Origin: Mesostigma viride
Taxonomy: Eukaryota > Streptophyta > Mesostigmatophyceae > Mesostigmatales > Mesostigmataceae
Assembly (NCBI GenBank): GCA_009746045.1
Contig: RPFO01001350.1
Location: 2,501-30,000, forward strand
DNA length: 27,500 nt
Direction: 5' to 3'
Both the position numbers and the translations under genes were made by a program. Below are positions 1 through 11,500 of the stretch, in pieces. The notes under the pieces are model-generated. The model had not been told where the DNA came from. It searched no databases and saw nothing but the letters and a program-made list of their open reading frames with translations. The number at the start of each line of letters is the position of its first letter. Position 1 is the first letter of the stretch.

Positions 1-205
1 CAAATGTGTGTGGGTGGCAAGCGACAGCAACACATGGAAGGTGCGCTGCGTGGGCCCGTGCAAATGGCAACGGGGAACCGTGCTGTGAGCGGAAGCCACA
101 ACAGCTGCAAAATACAGAACTGGAAAGGAATGCGCACACCTGGCAGGTCTTGAGGGCTCGGTCGGGGCCGTATTCCCATCGTACATCCAACAGGCACACG
201 CAGAG
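1..205. other. Left flank of the 35-bp array, no firm gene
   Basis: This is unique sequence before the tandem array. On the minus strand a short open stretch contains WEYGPDRALKTCQ and ends at a donor-like CAG|GTGTGC at 140. It could be a further exon of the minus-strand gene beyond a huge intron, but it is too short and matches no family I recognise. Confidence 0.3.
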
Positions 206-3200
206 GCATGCCCTACAGCGGAGCGGTCACCCACGCAGAGGCATGCCCTACAGCGGAGCGGTCACCCACGCAGAGGCATGCCCTACAGCGGAGCGGTCAC
301 CCACGCAGAGGCATGCCCTACAGCGGAGCGGTCACCCACGCAGAGGCATGCCCTACAGCGGAGCGGTCACAAGGGCTGAGGCATGCCCTACAGCGGAGCG
401 GTCACCCACGCAGAGGCATGCCCTACAGCGGAGCGGTCGCCCACGCAGAGGCATGCCCTACAGCGGAGCGGTCGCCCACGCAGAGGCATGCCCTACAGCA
501 GAGCGGTCACCCACGCAGAGGCATGCCCTACAGCGGAGCGGTCACCCACGCAGAGGCATGCCCTACAGCGGAGCGGTCACCCACGCAGAGGCATGCCCTA
601 CAGCGGAGCGGTCACCCACGCAGAGGCATGCCCTACAGCGGAGCGGTCACAAGGGCGGAGGCATGCCCTACAGCGGAGCGGTCGCCCACGCAGAGGCATG
701 CCCTACAGCGGAGCGGTCACCCACGCAGAGGCATGCCCTACAGCAGAGCGGTCACCCACGCAGAGGCATGCCCTACAGCGGAGCGGTCACCCACGCAGAG
801 GCATGCCCTACAGCGGAGCGGTCACCCACGCAGAGGCATGCCCTACAGCGGAGCGGTCACAAGGGCGGAGGCATGCCCTACAGCGGAGCGGTCGCCCACG
901 CAGAGGCATGCCCTACAGCGGAGCGGTCACCCACGCAGAGGCATGCCCTACAGCGGAGCGGTCACCCACGCAGAGGCATGCCCTACAGCGGAGCGGTCAC
1001 CCACGCAGAGGCATGCCCTACAGCAGAGCGGTCACCCACGCAGAGGCATGCCCTACAGCGGAGCGGTCACCCACGCAGAGGCATGCCCTACAGCGGAGCG
1101 GTCACCCACGCAGAGGCATGCCCTACAGCATAGCGGTCACCCACGCAGAGGCATGCCCTACAGCGGAGCGGTCACAAGGGCAGAGGCATGCCCTACAGCG
1201 GAGCGGTCACCCACGCAGAGGCATGCCCTACAGCGGAGCGGTCACCCACGCAGAGGCATGCCCTACAGCGGAGCGGTCACAAGGGCAGAGGCATGCCCTA
1301 CAGCGGAGCGGTCACCCACGCAGAGGCATGCCCTACAGCGGAGCGGTCGCCCACGCAGAGGCATGCCCTACAGCGGAGCGGTCACCCACGCAGAGGCATG
1401 CCCTACAGCGGAGCGGTCGCCCACGCAGAGGCATGCCCTACAGCGGAGCGGTCACCCACGCAGAGGCATGCCCTACAGCGGAGCGGTCGCCCACGCAGAG
1501 GCATGCCCTACAGCGGAGCGGTCGCCCACGCAGAGGCATGCCCTACAGCGGAGCGGTCACCCACGCAGAGGCATGCCCTACAGCGGAGCGGTCGCCCACG
1601 CAGAGGCATGCGCTACAGCGGAGCGGTCGCCCACGCAGAGGCATGCCCTACAGCGGAGCGGTCGCCCACGCAGAGGCATGCCCTACAGCGGAGCGGTCAC
1701 CCACGCAGAGGCATGCCCTACAGCGGAGCGGTCACCCACGCAGAGGCATGCCCTACAGCGGAGCGGTCGCCCACGCAGAGGCGTGCCCTACAGCGGAGCG
1801 GTCACCCACGCAGAGGCATGCCCTACAGCGGAGCGGTCACCCACGCAGAGGCATGCCCTACAGCGGAGCGGTCACCCACGCAGAGGCATGCCCTACAGCG
1901 GAGCGGTCACCCACGCAGAGGCATGCCCTACAGCGGAGCGGTCACAAGGGCGGAGGCATGCCCTACAGCGGAGCGGTCGCCCACGCAGAGGCATGCCCTA
2001 CAGCGGAGCGGTCACAAGGGCGGAGGCATGCCCTACAGCAGAGCGGTCACCCACGCAGAGGCATGCCCTACAGCGGAGCGGTCACCCACGCAGAGGCATG
2101 CCCTACAGCGGAGCGGTCACCCACGCAGAGGCATGCCCTACAGCGGAGCGGTCACAAGGGCGGAGGCATGCCCTACAGCGGAGCGGTCGCCCACGCAGAG
2201 GCATGCCCTACAGCGGAGCGGTCACAAGGGCGGAGGCATGCCCTACAGCAGAGCGGTCACCCACGCAGAGGCATGCCCTACAGCGGAGCGGTCACCCACG
2301 CAGAGGCATGCCCTACAGCGGAGCGGTCACAAGGGCGGAGGCATGCCCTACAGCAGAGCGGTCACCCACGCAGAGGCATGCCCTACAGCGGAGCGGTCAC
2401 CCACGCAGAGGCATGCCCTACAGCGGAGCGGTCACCCACGCAGAGGCATGCCCTACAGCAGAGCGGTCACCCACGCAGAGGCATGCCCTACAGCGGAGCG
2501 GTCACCCACGCAGAGGCATGCCCTACAGCGGAGCGGTCACCCACGCAGAGGCATGCCCTACAGCGGAGCGGTCGCCCACGCAGAGGCATGCCCTACAGCG
2601 GAGCGGTCGCCCACGCACAGGCATGCCCTACAGCGGAGCGGTCACCCACGCAGAGGCATGCCCTACAGCGGAGCGGTCGCCCACGCAGAGGCATGCGCTA
2701 CAGCGGAGCGGTCGCCCACGCAGAGGCATGCCCTACAGCGGAGCGGTCGCCCACACAGAGGCATGCCCTACAGCGGAGCGGTCACCCACGCAGAGGCATG
2801 CCCTACAGCGGAGCGGTCACCCACGCAGAGGCATGCCCTACAGCGGAGCGGTCGCCCACGCAGAGGCGTGCCCTACAGCGGAGCGGTCACCCACGCAGAG
2901 GCATGCCCTACAGCGGAGCGGTCACCCACGCAGAGGCATGCCCTACAGCGGAGCGGTCACCCACGCAGAGGCATGCCCTACAGCGGAGCGGTCACCCACG
3001 CAGAGGCATGCCCTACAGCGGAGCGGTCACAAGGGCGGAGGCATGCCCTACAGCGGAGCGGTCACCCACGCAGAGGCATGCCCTACAGCGGAGCGGTCAC
3101 AAGGGCGGGGCATGCCCTACAGCAGAGCGGTCACCCACGCAGAGGCATGCCCTACAGCGGAGCGGTCACCCACGCAGAGGCATGCCCTACAGCGGAGCGG

Positions 3201-6200
3201 TCACCCACGCAGAGGCATGCCCTACAGCGGAGCGGTCACCCACGCAGAGGCATGCCCTACAGCGGAGCGGTCACCCACGCAGAGGCATGCCCTACAGCGG
3301 AGCGGTCACCCACGCAGAGGCATGCCCTACAGCGGAGCGGTCGCCCACGCAGAGGCATGCCCTACAGCGGAGCGGTCGCCCACGCAGAGGCATGCCCTAC
3401 AGCAGAGCGGTCACCCACGCAGAGGCATGCCCTACAGCGGAGCGGTCACCCACGCAGAGGCATGCCCTACAGCGGAGCGGTCACCCACGCAGAGGCATGC
3501 CCTACAGCGGAGCGGTCACCCACGCAGAGGCATGCCCTACAGCGGAGCGGTCACAAGGGCGGAGGCATGCCCTACAGCGGAGCGGTCGCCCACGCAGAGG
3601 CATGCCCTACAGCGGAGCGGTCACCCACGCAGAGGCATGCCCTACAGCAGAGCGGTCACCCACGCAGAGGCATGCCCTACAGCGGAGCGGTCACCCACGC
3701 AGAGGCATGCCCTACAGCGGAGCGGTCACCCACGCAGAGGCATGCCCTACAGCGGAGCGGTCACAAGGGCGGAGGCATGCCCTACAGCGGAGCGGTCGCC
3801 CACGCAGAGGCATGCCCTACAGCGGAGCGGTCACCCACGCAGAGGCATGCCCTACAGCGGAGCGGTCACCCACGCAGAGGCATGCCCTACAGCGGAGCGG
3901 TCGCCCACGCAGAGGCATGCCCTACAGCGGAGCGGTCACCCACGCAGAGGCATGCCCTACAGCGGAGCGGTCACCCACGCAGAGGCATGCCCTACAGCGG
4001 AGCGGTCGCCCACGCAGAGGCGTGCCCTACAGCGGAGCGGTCACCCACGCAGAGGCATGCCCTACAGCGGAGCGGTCACCCACGCAGAGGCATGCCCTAC
4101 AGCGGAGCGGTCACCCACGCAGAGGCATGCCCTACAGCGGAGCGGTCACCCACGCAGAGGCATGCCCTACAGCGGAGCGGTCACAAGGGCGGAGGCATGC
4201 CCTACAGCGGAGCGGTCGCCCACGCAGAGGCATGCCCTACAGCGGAGCGGTCACAAGGGCGGAGGCATGCCCTACAGCGGAGCGGTCACCCACGCAGAGG
4301 CATGCCCTACAGCGGAGCGGTCACCCACGCAGAGGCATGCCCTACAGCGGGGCGGTCACCCACGCAGAGGCATGCCCTACAGCGGAGCGGTCACAAGGGC
4401 GGAGGCATGCCCTACAGCGGAGCGGTCGCCCACGCAGAGGCATGCCCTACAGCGGAGCGGTCACAAGGGCGGAGGCATGCCCTACAGCAGAGCGGTCACC
4501 CACGCAGAGGCATGCCCTACAGCGGAGCGGTCACCCACGCAGAGGCATGCCCTACAGCGGAGCGGTCACAAGGGCGGAGGCATGCCCTACAGCAGAGCGG
4601 TCACCCACGCAGAGGCATGCCCTACAGCGGAGCGGTCACCCACGCAGAGGCATGCCCTACAGCGGAGCGGTCACCCACGCAGAGGCATGCCCTACAGCAG
4701 AGCGGTCACCCACGCAGAGGCATGCCCTACAGCGGAGCGGTCACCCACGCAGAGGCATGCCCTACAGCGGAGCGGTCACCCACGCAGAGGCATGCCCTAC
4801 AGCGGAGCGGTCGCCCACGCAGAGGCATGCCCTACAGCGGAGCGGTCGCCCACGCAGAGGCATGCCCTACAGCGGAGCGGTCACCCACGCAGAGGCATGC
4901 CCTACAGCGGAGCGGTCGCCCACGCAGAGGCATGCGCTACAGCGGAGCGGTCGCCCACGCAGAGGCATGCCCTACAGCGGAGCGGTCGCCCACACAGAGG
5001 CATGCCCTACAGCGGAGCGGTCACCCACGCAGAGGCATGCCCTACAGCGGAGCGGTCACCCACGCAGAGGCATGCCCTACAGCGGAGCGGTCGCCCACGC
5101 AGAGGCGTGCCCTACAGCGGAGCGGTCACCCACGCAGAGGCATGCACTACAGCGGAGCGGTCACCCACGCAGAGGCATGCCCTACAGCGGAGCGGTCACC
5201 CACGCAGAGGCATGCCCTACAGCGGAGCGGTCACCCACGCAGAGGCATGCCCTACAGCGGAGCGGTCACAAGGGCGGAGGCATGCCCTACAGCGGAGCGG
5301 TCGCCCACGCAGAGGCATGCCCTACAGCGGAGCGGTCACAAGGGCGGAGGCATGCCCTACAGCAGAGCGGTCACCCACGCAGAGGCATGCCCTACAGCGG
5401 AGCGGTCACCCACGCAGAGGCATGCCCTACAGCGGAGCGGTCACCCACGCAGAGGCATGCCCTACAGCGGAGCGGTCACAAGGGCGGAGGCATGCCCTAC
5501 AGCGGAGCGGTCACCCACGCAGAGGCATGCCCTACAGCGGAGCGGTCACAAGGGCGGAGGCATGCCCTACAGCGGAGCGGTCACCCACGCAGAGGCATGC
5601 CCTACAGCGGAGCGGTCACCCACGCAGAGGCATGCCCTACAGCGGAGCGGTCGCCCACGCAGAGGCATGCCCTACAGCGGAGCGGTCACCCACGCAGAGG
5701 CATGCCCTACAGCGGAGCGGTCACCCACGCAGAGGCATGCCCTACAGCGGAGCGGTCGCCCACGCAGAGGCGTGCCCTACAGCGGAGCGGTCACCCACGC
5801 AGAGGCATGCCCTACAGCGGAGCGGTCACCCACGCAGAGGCATGCCCTACAGCGGAGCGGTCACCCACGCAGAGGCATGCCCTACAGCGGAGCGGTCACC
5901 CACGCAGAGGCATGCCCTACAGCGGAGCGGTCACAAGGGCGGAGGCATGCCCTACAGCGGAGCGGTCGCCCACGCAGAGGCATGCCCTACAGCGGAGCGG
6001 TCACAAGGGCGGAGGCATGCCCTACAGCAGAGCGGTCACCCACGCAGAGGCATGCCCTACAGCGGAGCGGTCACCCACGCAGAGGCATGCCCTACAGCGG
6101 AGCGGTCACCCACGCAGAGGCATGCCCTACAGCGGAGCGGTCACAAGGGCGGAGGCATGCCCTACAGCGGAGCGGTCGCCCACGCAGAGGCATGCCCTAC

Positions 6201-8139
6201 AGCGGAGCGGTCACAAGGGCGGAGACATGCCCTACAGCAGAGCGGTCACCCACGCAGAGGCATGCCCTACAGCGGAGCGGTCACCCACGCAGAGGCATGC
6301 CCTACAGCGGAGCGGTCACAAGGGCGGAGGCATGCCCTACAGCAGAGCGGTCACCCACGCAGAGGCATGCCCTACAGCGGAGCGGTCACCCACGCAGAGG
6401 CATGCCCTACAGCGGAGCGGTCACCCACGCAGAGGCATGCCCTACAGCAGAGCGGTCACCCACGCAGAGGCATGCCCTACAGCGGAGCGGTCACCCACGC
6501 AGAGGCATGCCCTACAGCGGAGCGGTCACCCACGCAGAGGCATGCCCTACAGCGGAGCGGTCGCCCACGCAGAGGCATGCCCTACAGCGGAGCGGTCGCC
6601 CACGCAGAGGCATGCCCTACAGCGGAGCGGTCACCCACGCAGAGGCATGCCCTACAGCGGAGCGGTCGCCCACGCAGAGGCATGCGCTACAGCGGAGCGG
6701 TCGCCCACGCAGAGGCATGCCCTACAGCGGAGCGGTCGCCCACACAGAGGCATGCCCTACAGCGGAGCGGTCACCCACGCAGAGGCATGCCCTACAGCGG
6801 AGCGGTCGCCCACGCAGAGGCGTGCCCTACAGCGGAGCGGTCACCCACGCAGAGGCATGCCCTACAGCGGAGCGGTCACCCACGCAGAGGCATGCCCTAC
6901 AGCGGAGCGGTCGCCCACGCAGAGGCGTGCCCTACAGCGGAGCGGTCACCCACGCAGAGGCATGCCCTACAGCGGAGCGGTCACCCACGCAGAGGCATGC
7001 CCTACAGCGGAGCGGTCACCCACGCAGAGGCATGCCCTACAGCGGAGCGGTCACCCACGCAGAGGCATGCCCTACAGCGGAGCGGTCACAAGGGCGGAGG
7101 CATGCCCTACAGCGGAGCGGTCGCCCACGCAGAGGCATGCCCTACAGCGGAGCGGTCACAAGGGCGGAGGCATGCCCTACAGCAGAGCGGTCACCCACGC
7201 AGAGGCATGCCCTACAGCGGAGCGGTCACCCACGCAGAGGCATGCCCTACAGCGGAGCGGTCACCCACGCAGAGGCATGCCCTACAGCGGAGCGGTCACA
7301 AGGGCGGAGGCATGCCCTACAGCGGAGCGGTCACCCACGCAGAGGCATGCCCTACAGCGGAGCGGTCACCCACGCAGAGGCATGCCCTACAGCGGAGCGG
7401 TCACCCACGCAGAGGCATGCCCTACAGCGGAGCGGTCACCCACGCAGAGGCATGCCCTACAGCGGAGCGGTCACAAGGGCGGAGGCATGCCCTACAGCGG
7501 AGCGGTCGCCCACGCAGAGGCATGCCCTACAGCGGAGCGGTCACAAGGGCGGAGGCATGCCCTACAGCAGAGCGGTCACCCACGCAGAGGCATGCCCTAC
7601 AGCGGAGCGGTCGCCCACGCAGAGGCATGCCCTACAGCGGAGCGGTCACCCACGCAGAGGCATGCCCTACAGCGGAGCGGTCGCCCACGCAGAGGCATGC
7701 CCTACAGCGGAGCGGTCACCCACGCAGAGGCATGCCCTACAGCGGAGCGGTCACCCACGCAGAGGCATGCCCTACAGCGGAGCGGTCACAAGGGCAGAGG
7801 CATGCCCTACAGCGGAGCGGTCACCCACGCAGAGGCATGCCCTACAGCGGAGCGGTCACCCACGCAGAGGCATGCCCTACAGCGGAGCGGTCGCCCACGC
7901 AGAGGCATGCCCTACAGCGGAGCGGTCGCCCACGCGGAGGCATGCCCTACAGCGGAGCGGTCACCCACGCAGAGGCATGCCCTACAGCGGAGCGGTCGCC
8001 CACGCAGAGGCATGCCCTACAGCGGAGCGGTCACCCACGCAGAGGCATGCCCTACAGCGGAGCGGTCGCCCACGCAGAGGCATGCCCTACAGCGGAGCGG
8101 TCACAAGGGCAGAGGCATGCCCTACAGCGGAGCGGTCAC
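206..8139. repeat. 35-bp tandem array, about 227 copies
   Basis: The unit starts GCATGCCCTACAGCGGAGCG and continues GTCACCCACGCAGAG. The unit ATG falls at 208, then every 35 bp to 3078. A single 1-nt deletion (AAGGGCGGGGCATG) puts the next at 3112, and from there the 35-bp spacing is exact to 8117. That gives 227 units with one indel in 7.9 kb. The unit has no stop in any plus frame and 35 is not a multiple of 3, so all three frames stay open and read one 35-residue period (MPYSGAV...). The three giant frames are therefore artefacts. Recurrent variants are CACAAGGGCGGAG, GTCGCCCACG, CAGCAGAGCGG, GCGTGCCC, GCATGCGC and CCCACACAG. The array may be intergenic or may lie in an intron of the minus-strand gene to its right. 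Confidence 0.97.
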
Positions 8140-8450
8140 ACCCGTCAGTCCCAGCCGCGCTGCCGCATAGGGAGCCGTGGTCACCACATCGTTCCCATCA
8201 GGCCACATGGACGCGGCATTTTTCCCATCAGGCCACATGGATGCGCCATCGTTCCCATCAGGCCACCGCGACGCTGCAACCAGGAACAAGGGGGACCGGT
8301 GCTGGGAAAGGAACGCGGGAAGGACTTGAATTCGGTGCAACCGCGATTAGCCACAAGGGCGGTCATGTATAAAAGGTTTACCAAGCTGCTGGCACACGGC
8401 ACAAGTAGAGCAAGCATGGCGGGAGGACGTGGATATGGACCAGGACTTGC
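8140..8450. other. Sequence between the 35-bp array and the tentative last PGBD exon
   Basis: No conserved coding segment is visible on either strand. If exon 4 of the minus-strand gene is real, this is the 5' part of its next intron, starting with the GC-type donor CAG|GCAAGT. It holds a short 30-bp repeat, annotated separately. Confidence 0.4.
8194..8283. repeat. 30-bp repeat, three copies
   Basis: Three consecutive 30-bp units begin CCCATCAGGCCAC at 8194, 8224 and 8254. The first two continue with CATGGA; the third has decayed. It adjoins the large 35-bp array but shares no motif with it, so it looks like an independent small minisatellite. Confidence 0.9.
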
Positions 8451-8585
8451 CTGCTGCTGCCGCCACTGGCGCGCCTCACTGGGCTCGGGGGAGGGCGTCC
8501 AGGAGGTCATCTCCCCCGCCTGCGGGTGGTCGCCCGATGCCCTCGACGCGTCCGCCGTGTCCCGCACGATGCCTTTCTTGGCCTC
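8451..8585 (-). CDS. Tentative PGBD gene exon 4
   Basis: This is a phase-0 open segment of 45 codons between the acceptor CGTCGCGCAG and a perfect GC-type donor CAG|GCAAGT. It reads EAKKGIVRDTADASRASGDH and ends SEARQWRQQQ. The charged, Q/E/S-rich composition looks like a linker and belongs to no domain I recognise. Support is limited to splice borders, phase and composition. Confidence 0.4.
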
Positions 8586-11500
8586 CTGCGCGACGGATGG
8601 CAGGATCAGCGTGTGTGTGCACGTATGGCAGGGTGCCAGACTGCATCAGTGCCGCCCAGGGGAATGCTGGGCATTGCCACGCCGATGCATGGTCGTGTGG
8701 TGGGGGACTTGTCACACAAGCTATGTCATGCTCGTTATGCTACAGGCACCCCTGCCATGGCTGCATTGCCAGGATCCTGGGAAGAAGAACGCAGGCTCCA
8801 TAGTTTGCCTCTGGAACATGAGGATGGCTCACCCTGGTGCTGTGCCACCGCGACGGTTCCCCTTGCTACGGGCTAATGACTACGGGCATTGATGGGTTTC
8901 ATGTGAGCATGCTGCGCACAAAAGCTCCCACACACATGCAAGTCATGGGATCGCGCATCCCAACAAGCGATTGGAGAGGTGGCTCCGCAGCGATTGGAGA
9001 GGTGGCAGAATACCCTGACCCCGTCCCTTCCATCACCGCTGCAGGAGCATGCACCATCGCAACGGCTACGTGAGTGACACAAGCACTAGCCCGGGCGGCA
9101 CACTCTGGAGCATGCACCCCGCATGGCTGCATGCAAATTGGATGTACTCCCACAGTATGGTTTGCTACTGGCCCTCCACGTTCCCAGCGCTACAAGGGGC
9201 CACACTCTCGAAGCCTGGCAGGGACATGCAAACACAAGGGGGCATGTGCTACCGAAGAGCAAAAGGGCCGCCTGCTCCTGCCACACCATCCAAAGTCATC
9301 GGCCAACGCATGGCTTGTGAGGCCTCCCTGCCTGTCCCTGCTTCAGATGGCTGTCCACGCAGGGCACAGATGCAACCGCAAGTAAACCACCAACACATCC
9401 CGATGCATCACACGGGTATTCTGCGGTAGCACGGCTATAACACACACTAGCCCACCCTCATGGCCACTGCTGCGGTGGCTCACCATGCGGATGTTGTACA
9501 CGCCGATGGACATGGGGCCAAACTTGCCGGTGGCGGGCAGCCCGTTGGACTCCTGGGGACGAGGTGACAAGGTGACAAGGTGACAAGGTGACAAGGTGAC
9601 AAGGTGACAAGGTGACAAGGTGACAAGGTGACAAGGTGACGAGGTGACAAGGTGACAAGGTGACAAGGTGACGTGGTGACGAGGTGACGAGGTGACGAGG
9701 TGACGAGGTGACGAGGTGACGAGGTGACGAGGTGACGAGGTGAGGAGGTGAGGAGGTGAGGAGGTGAGGAGGTGAGGAGGTGAGGAGGTGACGAGGTGAG
9801 GAGGTGAGGAGGTGAGGAGGTGAGGAGGTGAGGAGGTGAGGAGGTGAGGAGGTGAGGAGGTGAGGAGGTGAGGAGGTGAGGAGGTGAGGAGGTGAGGAGG
9901 TGAGGAGGTGAGGAGGTGAGGAGGTGAGGAGGTGAGGAGGTGAGGAGGTGAGGAGGTGAGGAGGTGAGGAGGTGAGGAGGTGAGGAGGTGAGGAGGTGAG
10001 GAGGTGAGGAGGTGAGGAGGTGAGGAGGTGAGGAGGTGAGGAGGTGAGGAGGTGAGGAGGTGAGGAGGTGAGGAGGTGAGGAGGTGAGGAGGTGAGGAGG
10101 TGAGGAGGTGAGGAGGTGAGGAGGTGAGGAGGTGAGGAGGTGAGGAGGTGAGGAGGTGAGGAGGTGAGGAGGTGAGGAGGTGAGGAGGTGAGGAGGTGAG
10201 GAGGTGAGGAGGTGAGGAGGTGAGGAGGTGAGGAGGTGAGGAGGTGAGGAGGTGAGGAGGTGAGGAGGTGAGGAGGTGAGGAGGTGAGGAGGTGAGGAGG
10301 TGAGGAGGTGAGGAGGTGAGGAGGTGAGGAGGTGAGGAGGTGAGGAGGTGAGGAGGTGAGGAGGTGAGGAGGTGAGGAGGTGAGGAGGTGAGGAGGTGAG
10401 GAGGTGAGGAGGTGAGGAGGTGAGGAGGTGAGGAGGTGAGGAGGTGAGGAGGTGAGGAGGTGAGGAGGTGAGGAGGTGAGGAGGTGAGGAGGTGAGGAGG
10501 TGAGGAGGTGAGGAGGTGAGGAGGTGAGGAGGTGAGGAGGTGAGGAGGTGAGGAGGTGAGGAGGTGAGGAGGTGAGGAGGTGAGGAGGTGAGGAGGTGAG
10601 GAGGTGAGGAGGGGAGGAGGGGAGGAGGGAGGGGGAGGAGGGGAGGAGGGGAGGAGGGGAGGAGGGGAGGAGGGGAGGAGGGGAGGAGGGGAGGAGGGGA
10701 GGAGGGGAGGAGGGGAGGAGGGAGGAGGGGAGGAGGGGAGGAGGGGAGGAGGGGAGGAGGGGAGGAGGGGACGGGGGACGAGGGGACGAGGGGACGAGGG
10801 GACGAGGGGACGAGGGGACGAGGGGACGAGGGACGAGGGGACGAGGGGACGAGGGACGAGGGGACGAGGGGACGAGGGGACGAGGGGACGAGGGGACGAG
10901 GGACGAGGGGACGAGGGGACGAGGGGACGAGGGGACGAGGGGACGAGGGGACGAGGGGACGAGGGGACGAGGGGATGAGGGGACGAGGGGACATGCCACA
11001 CCCGTACCAGAGCATGTGACCAAGCAGACATGAGGGGAAGGAAAACCAGGTTTAGGAGAGTCGGGTACCCATACCAAGGGGTGCCTGATAAACCATGCTA
11101 TGGAGTATGACCCCTTCAGAAGGAAGGGGGAGAAAGGGGGGGAGACCTGTATACCGCCTGCTTCCCCAGCGTGCCTCCAACAACCTGCCTCAGCCTTGCT
11201 TGTCACATCCTTCCATTGTCAACAAGAAGGTGGCATTATATACAGTGCATGGACGTCCGCGGGCTTTGCTTGACTACAATGCGTCCTAACTGCTATATTC
11301 ATCCATGTTGCGCCGTCATGTGCTAACCATCGTGGCTGGTAATAAAAGACACGCAGTTGTGAAAAGTATTTGCTGACATGACGAGACAGGCGGCAAAGGA
11401 CGAGCAGATTATTGACATAGCAGTTCATCACGGCAGCGAGCCAGCTTCGCAAAGCCTAGCCGTTCTATCGCCAGGACGTGCCTGCCATTTTTGGAGGGCA

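Noticed and set aside
1-205. Exon of the minus-strand gene at the left edge (WEYGPDRALKTCQ)
   Set aside because: Only about 20 codons, with no clear acceptor and no family match. Kept only as a possibility.
206-8139. The 35-bp array as a CRISPR array
   Set aside because: Units are directly adjacent with no unique spacers, and the setting is an intron-rich eukaryotic genome.
208-8892. Giant plus-strand open frames of 2,300-2,900 codons (MPYSGAV repeats)
   Set aside because: A 35-bp unit with no stop in any plus frame keeps all three frames open and gives the same 35-residue period in each. No unique domain is attached.
9343-11206. Proline/serine-rich (SPPHLLTS, SSPRPLVP) wall-type proteins on the minus strand
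   Set aside because: They are the 8-bp array read in three frames. Real PGBD exons flank it with splice sites.
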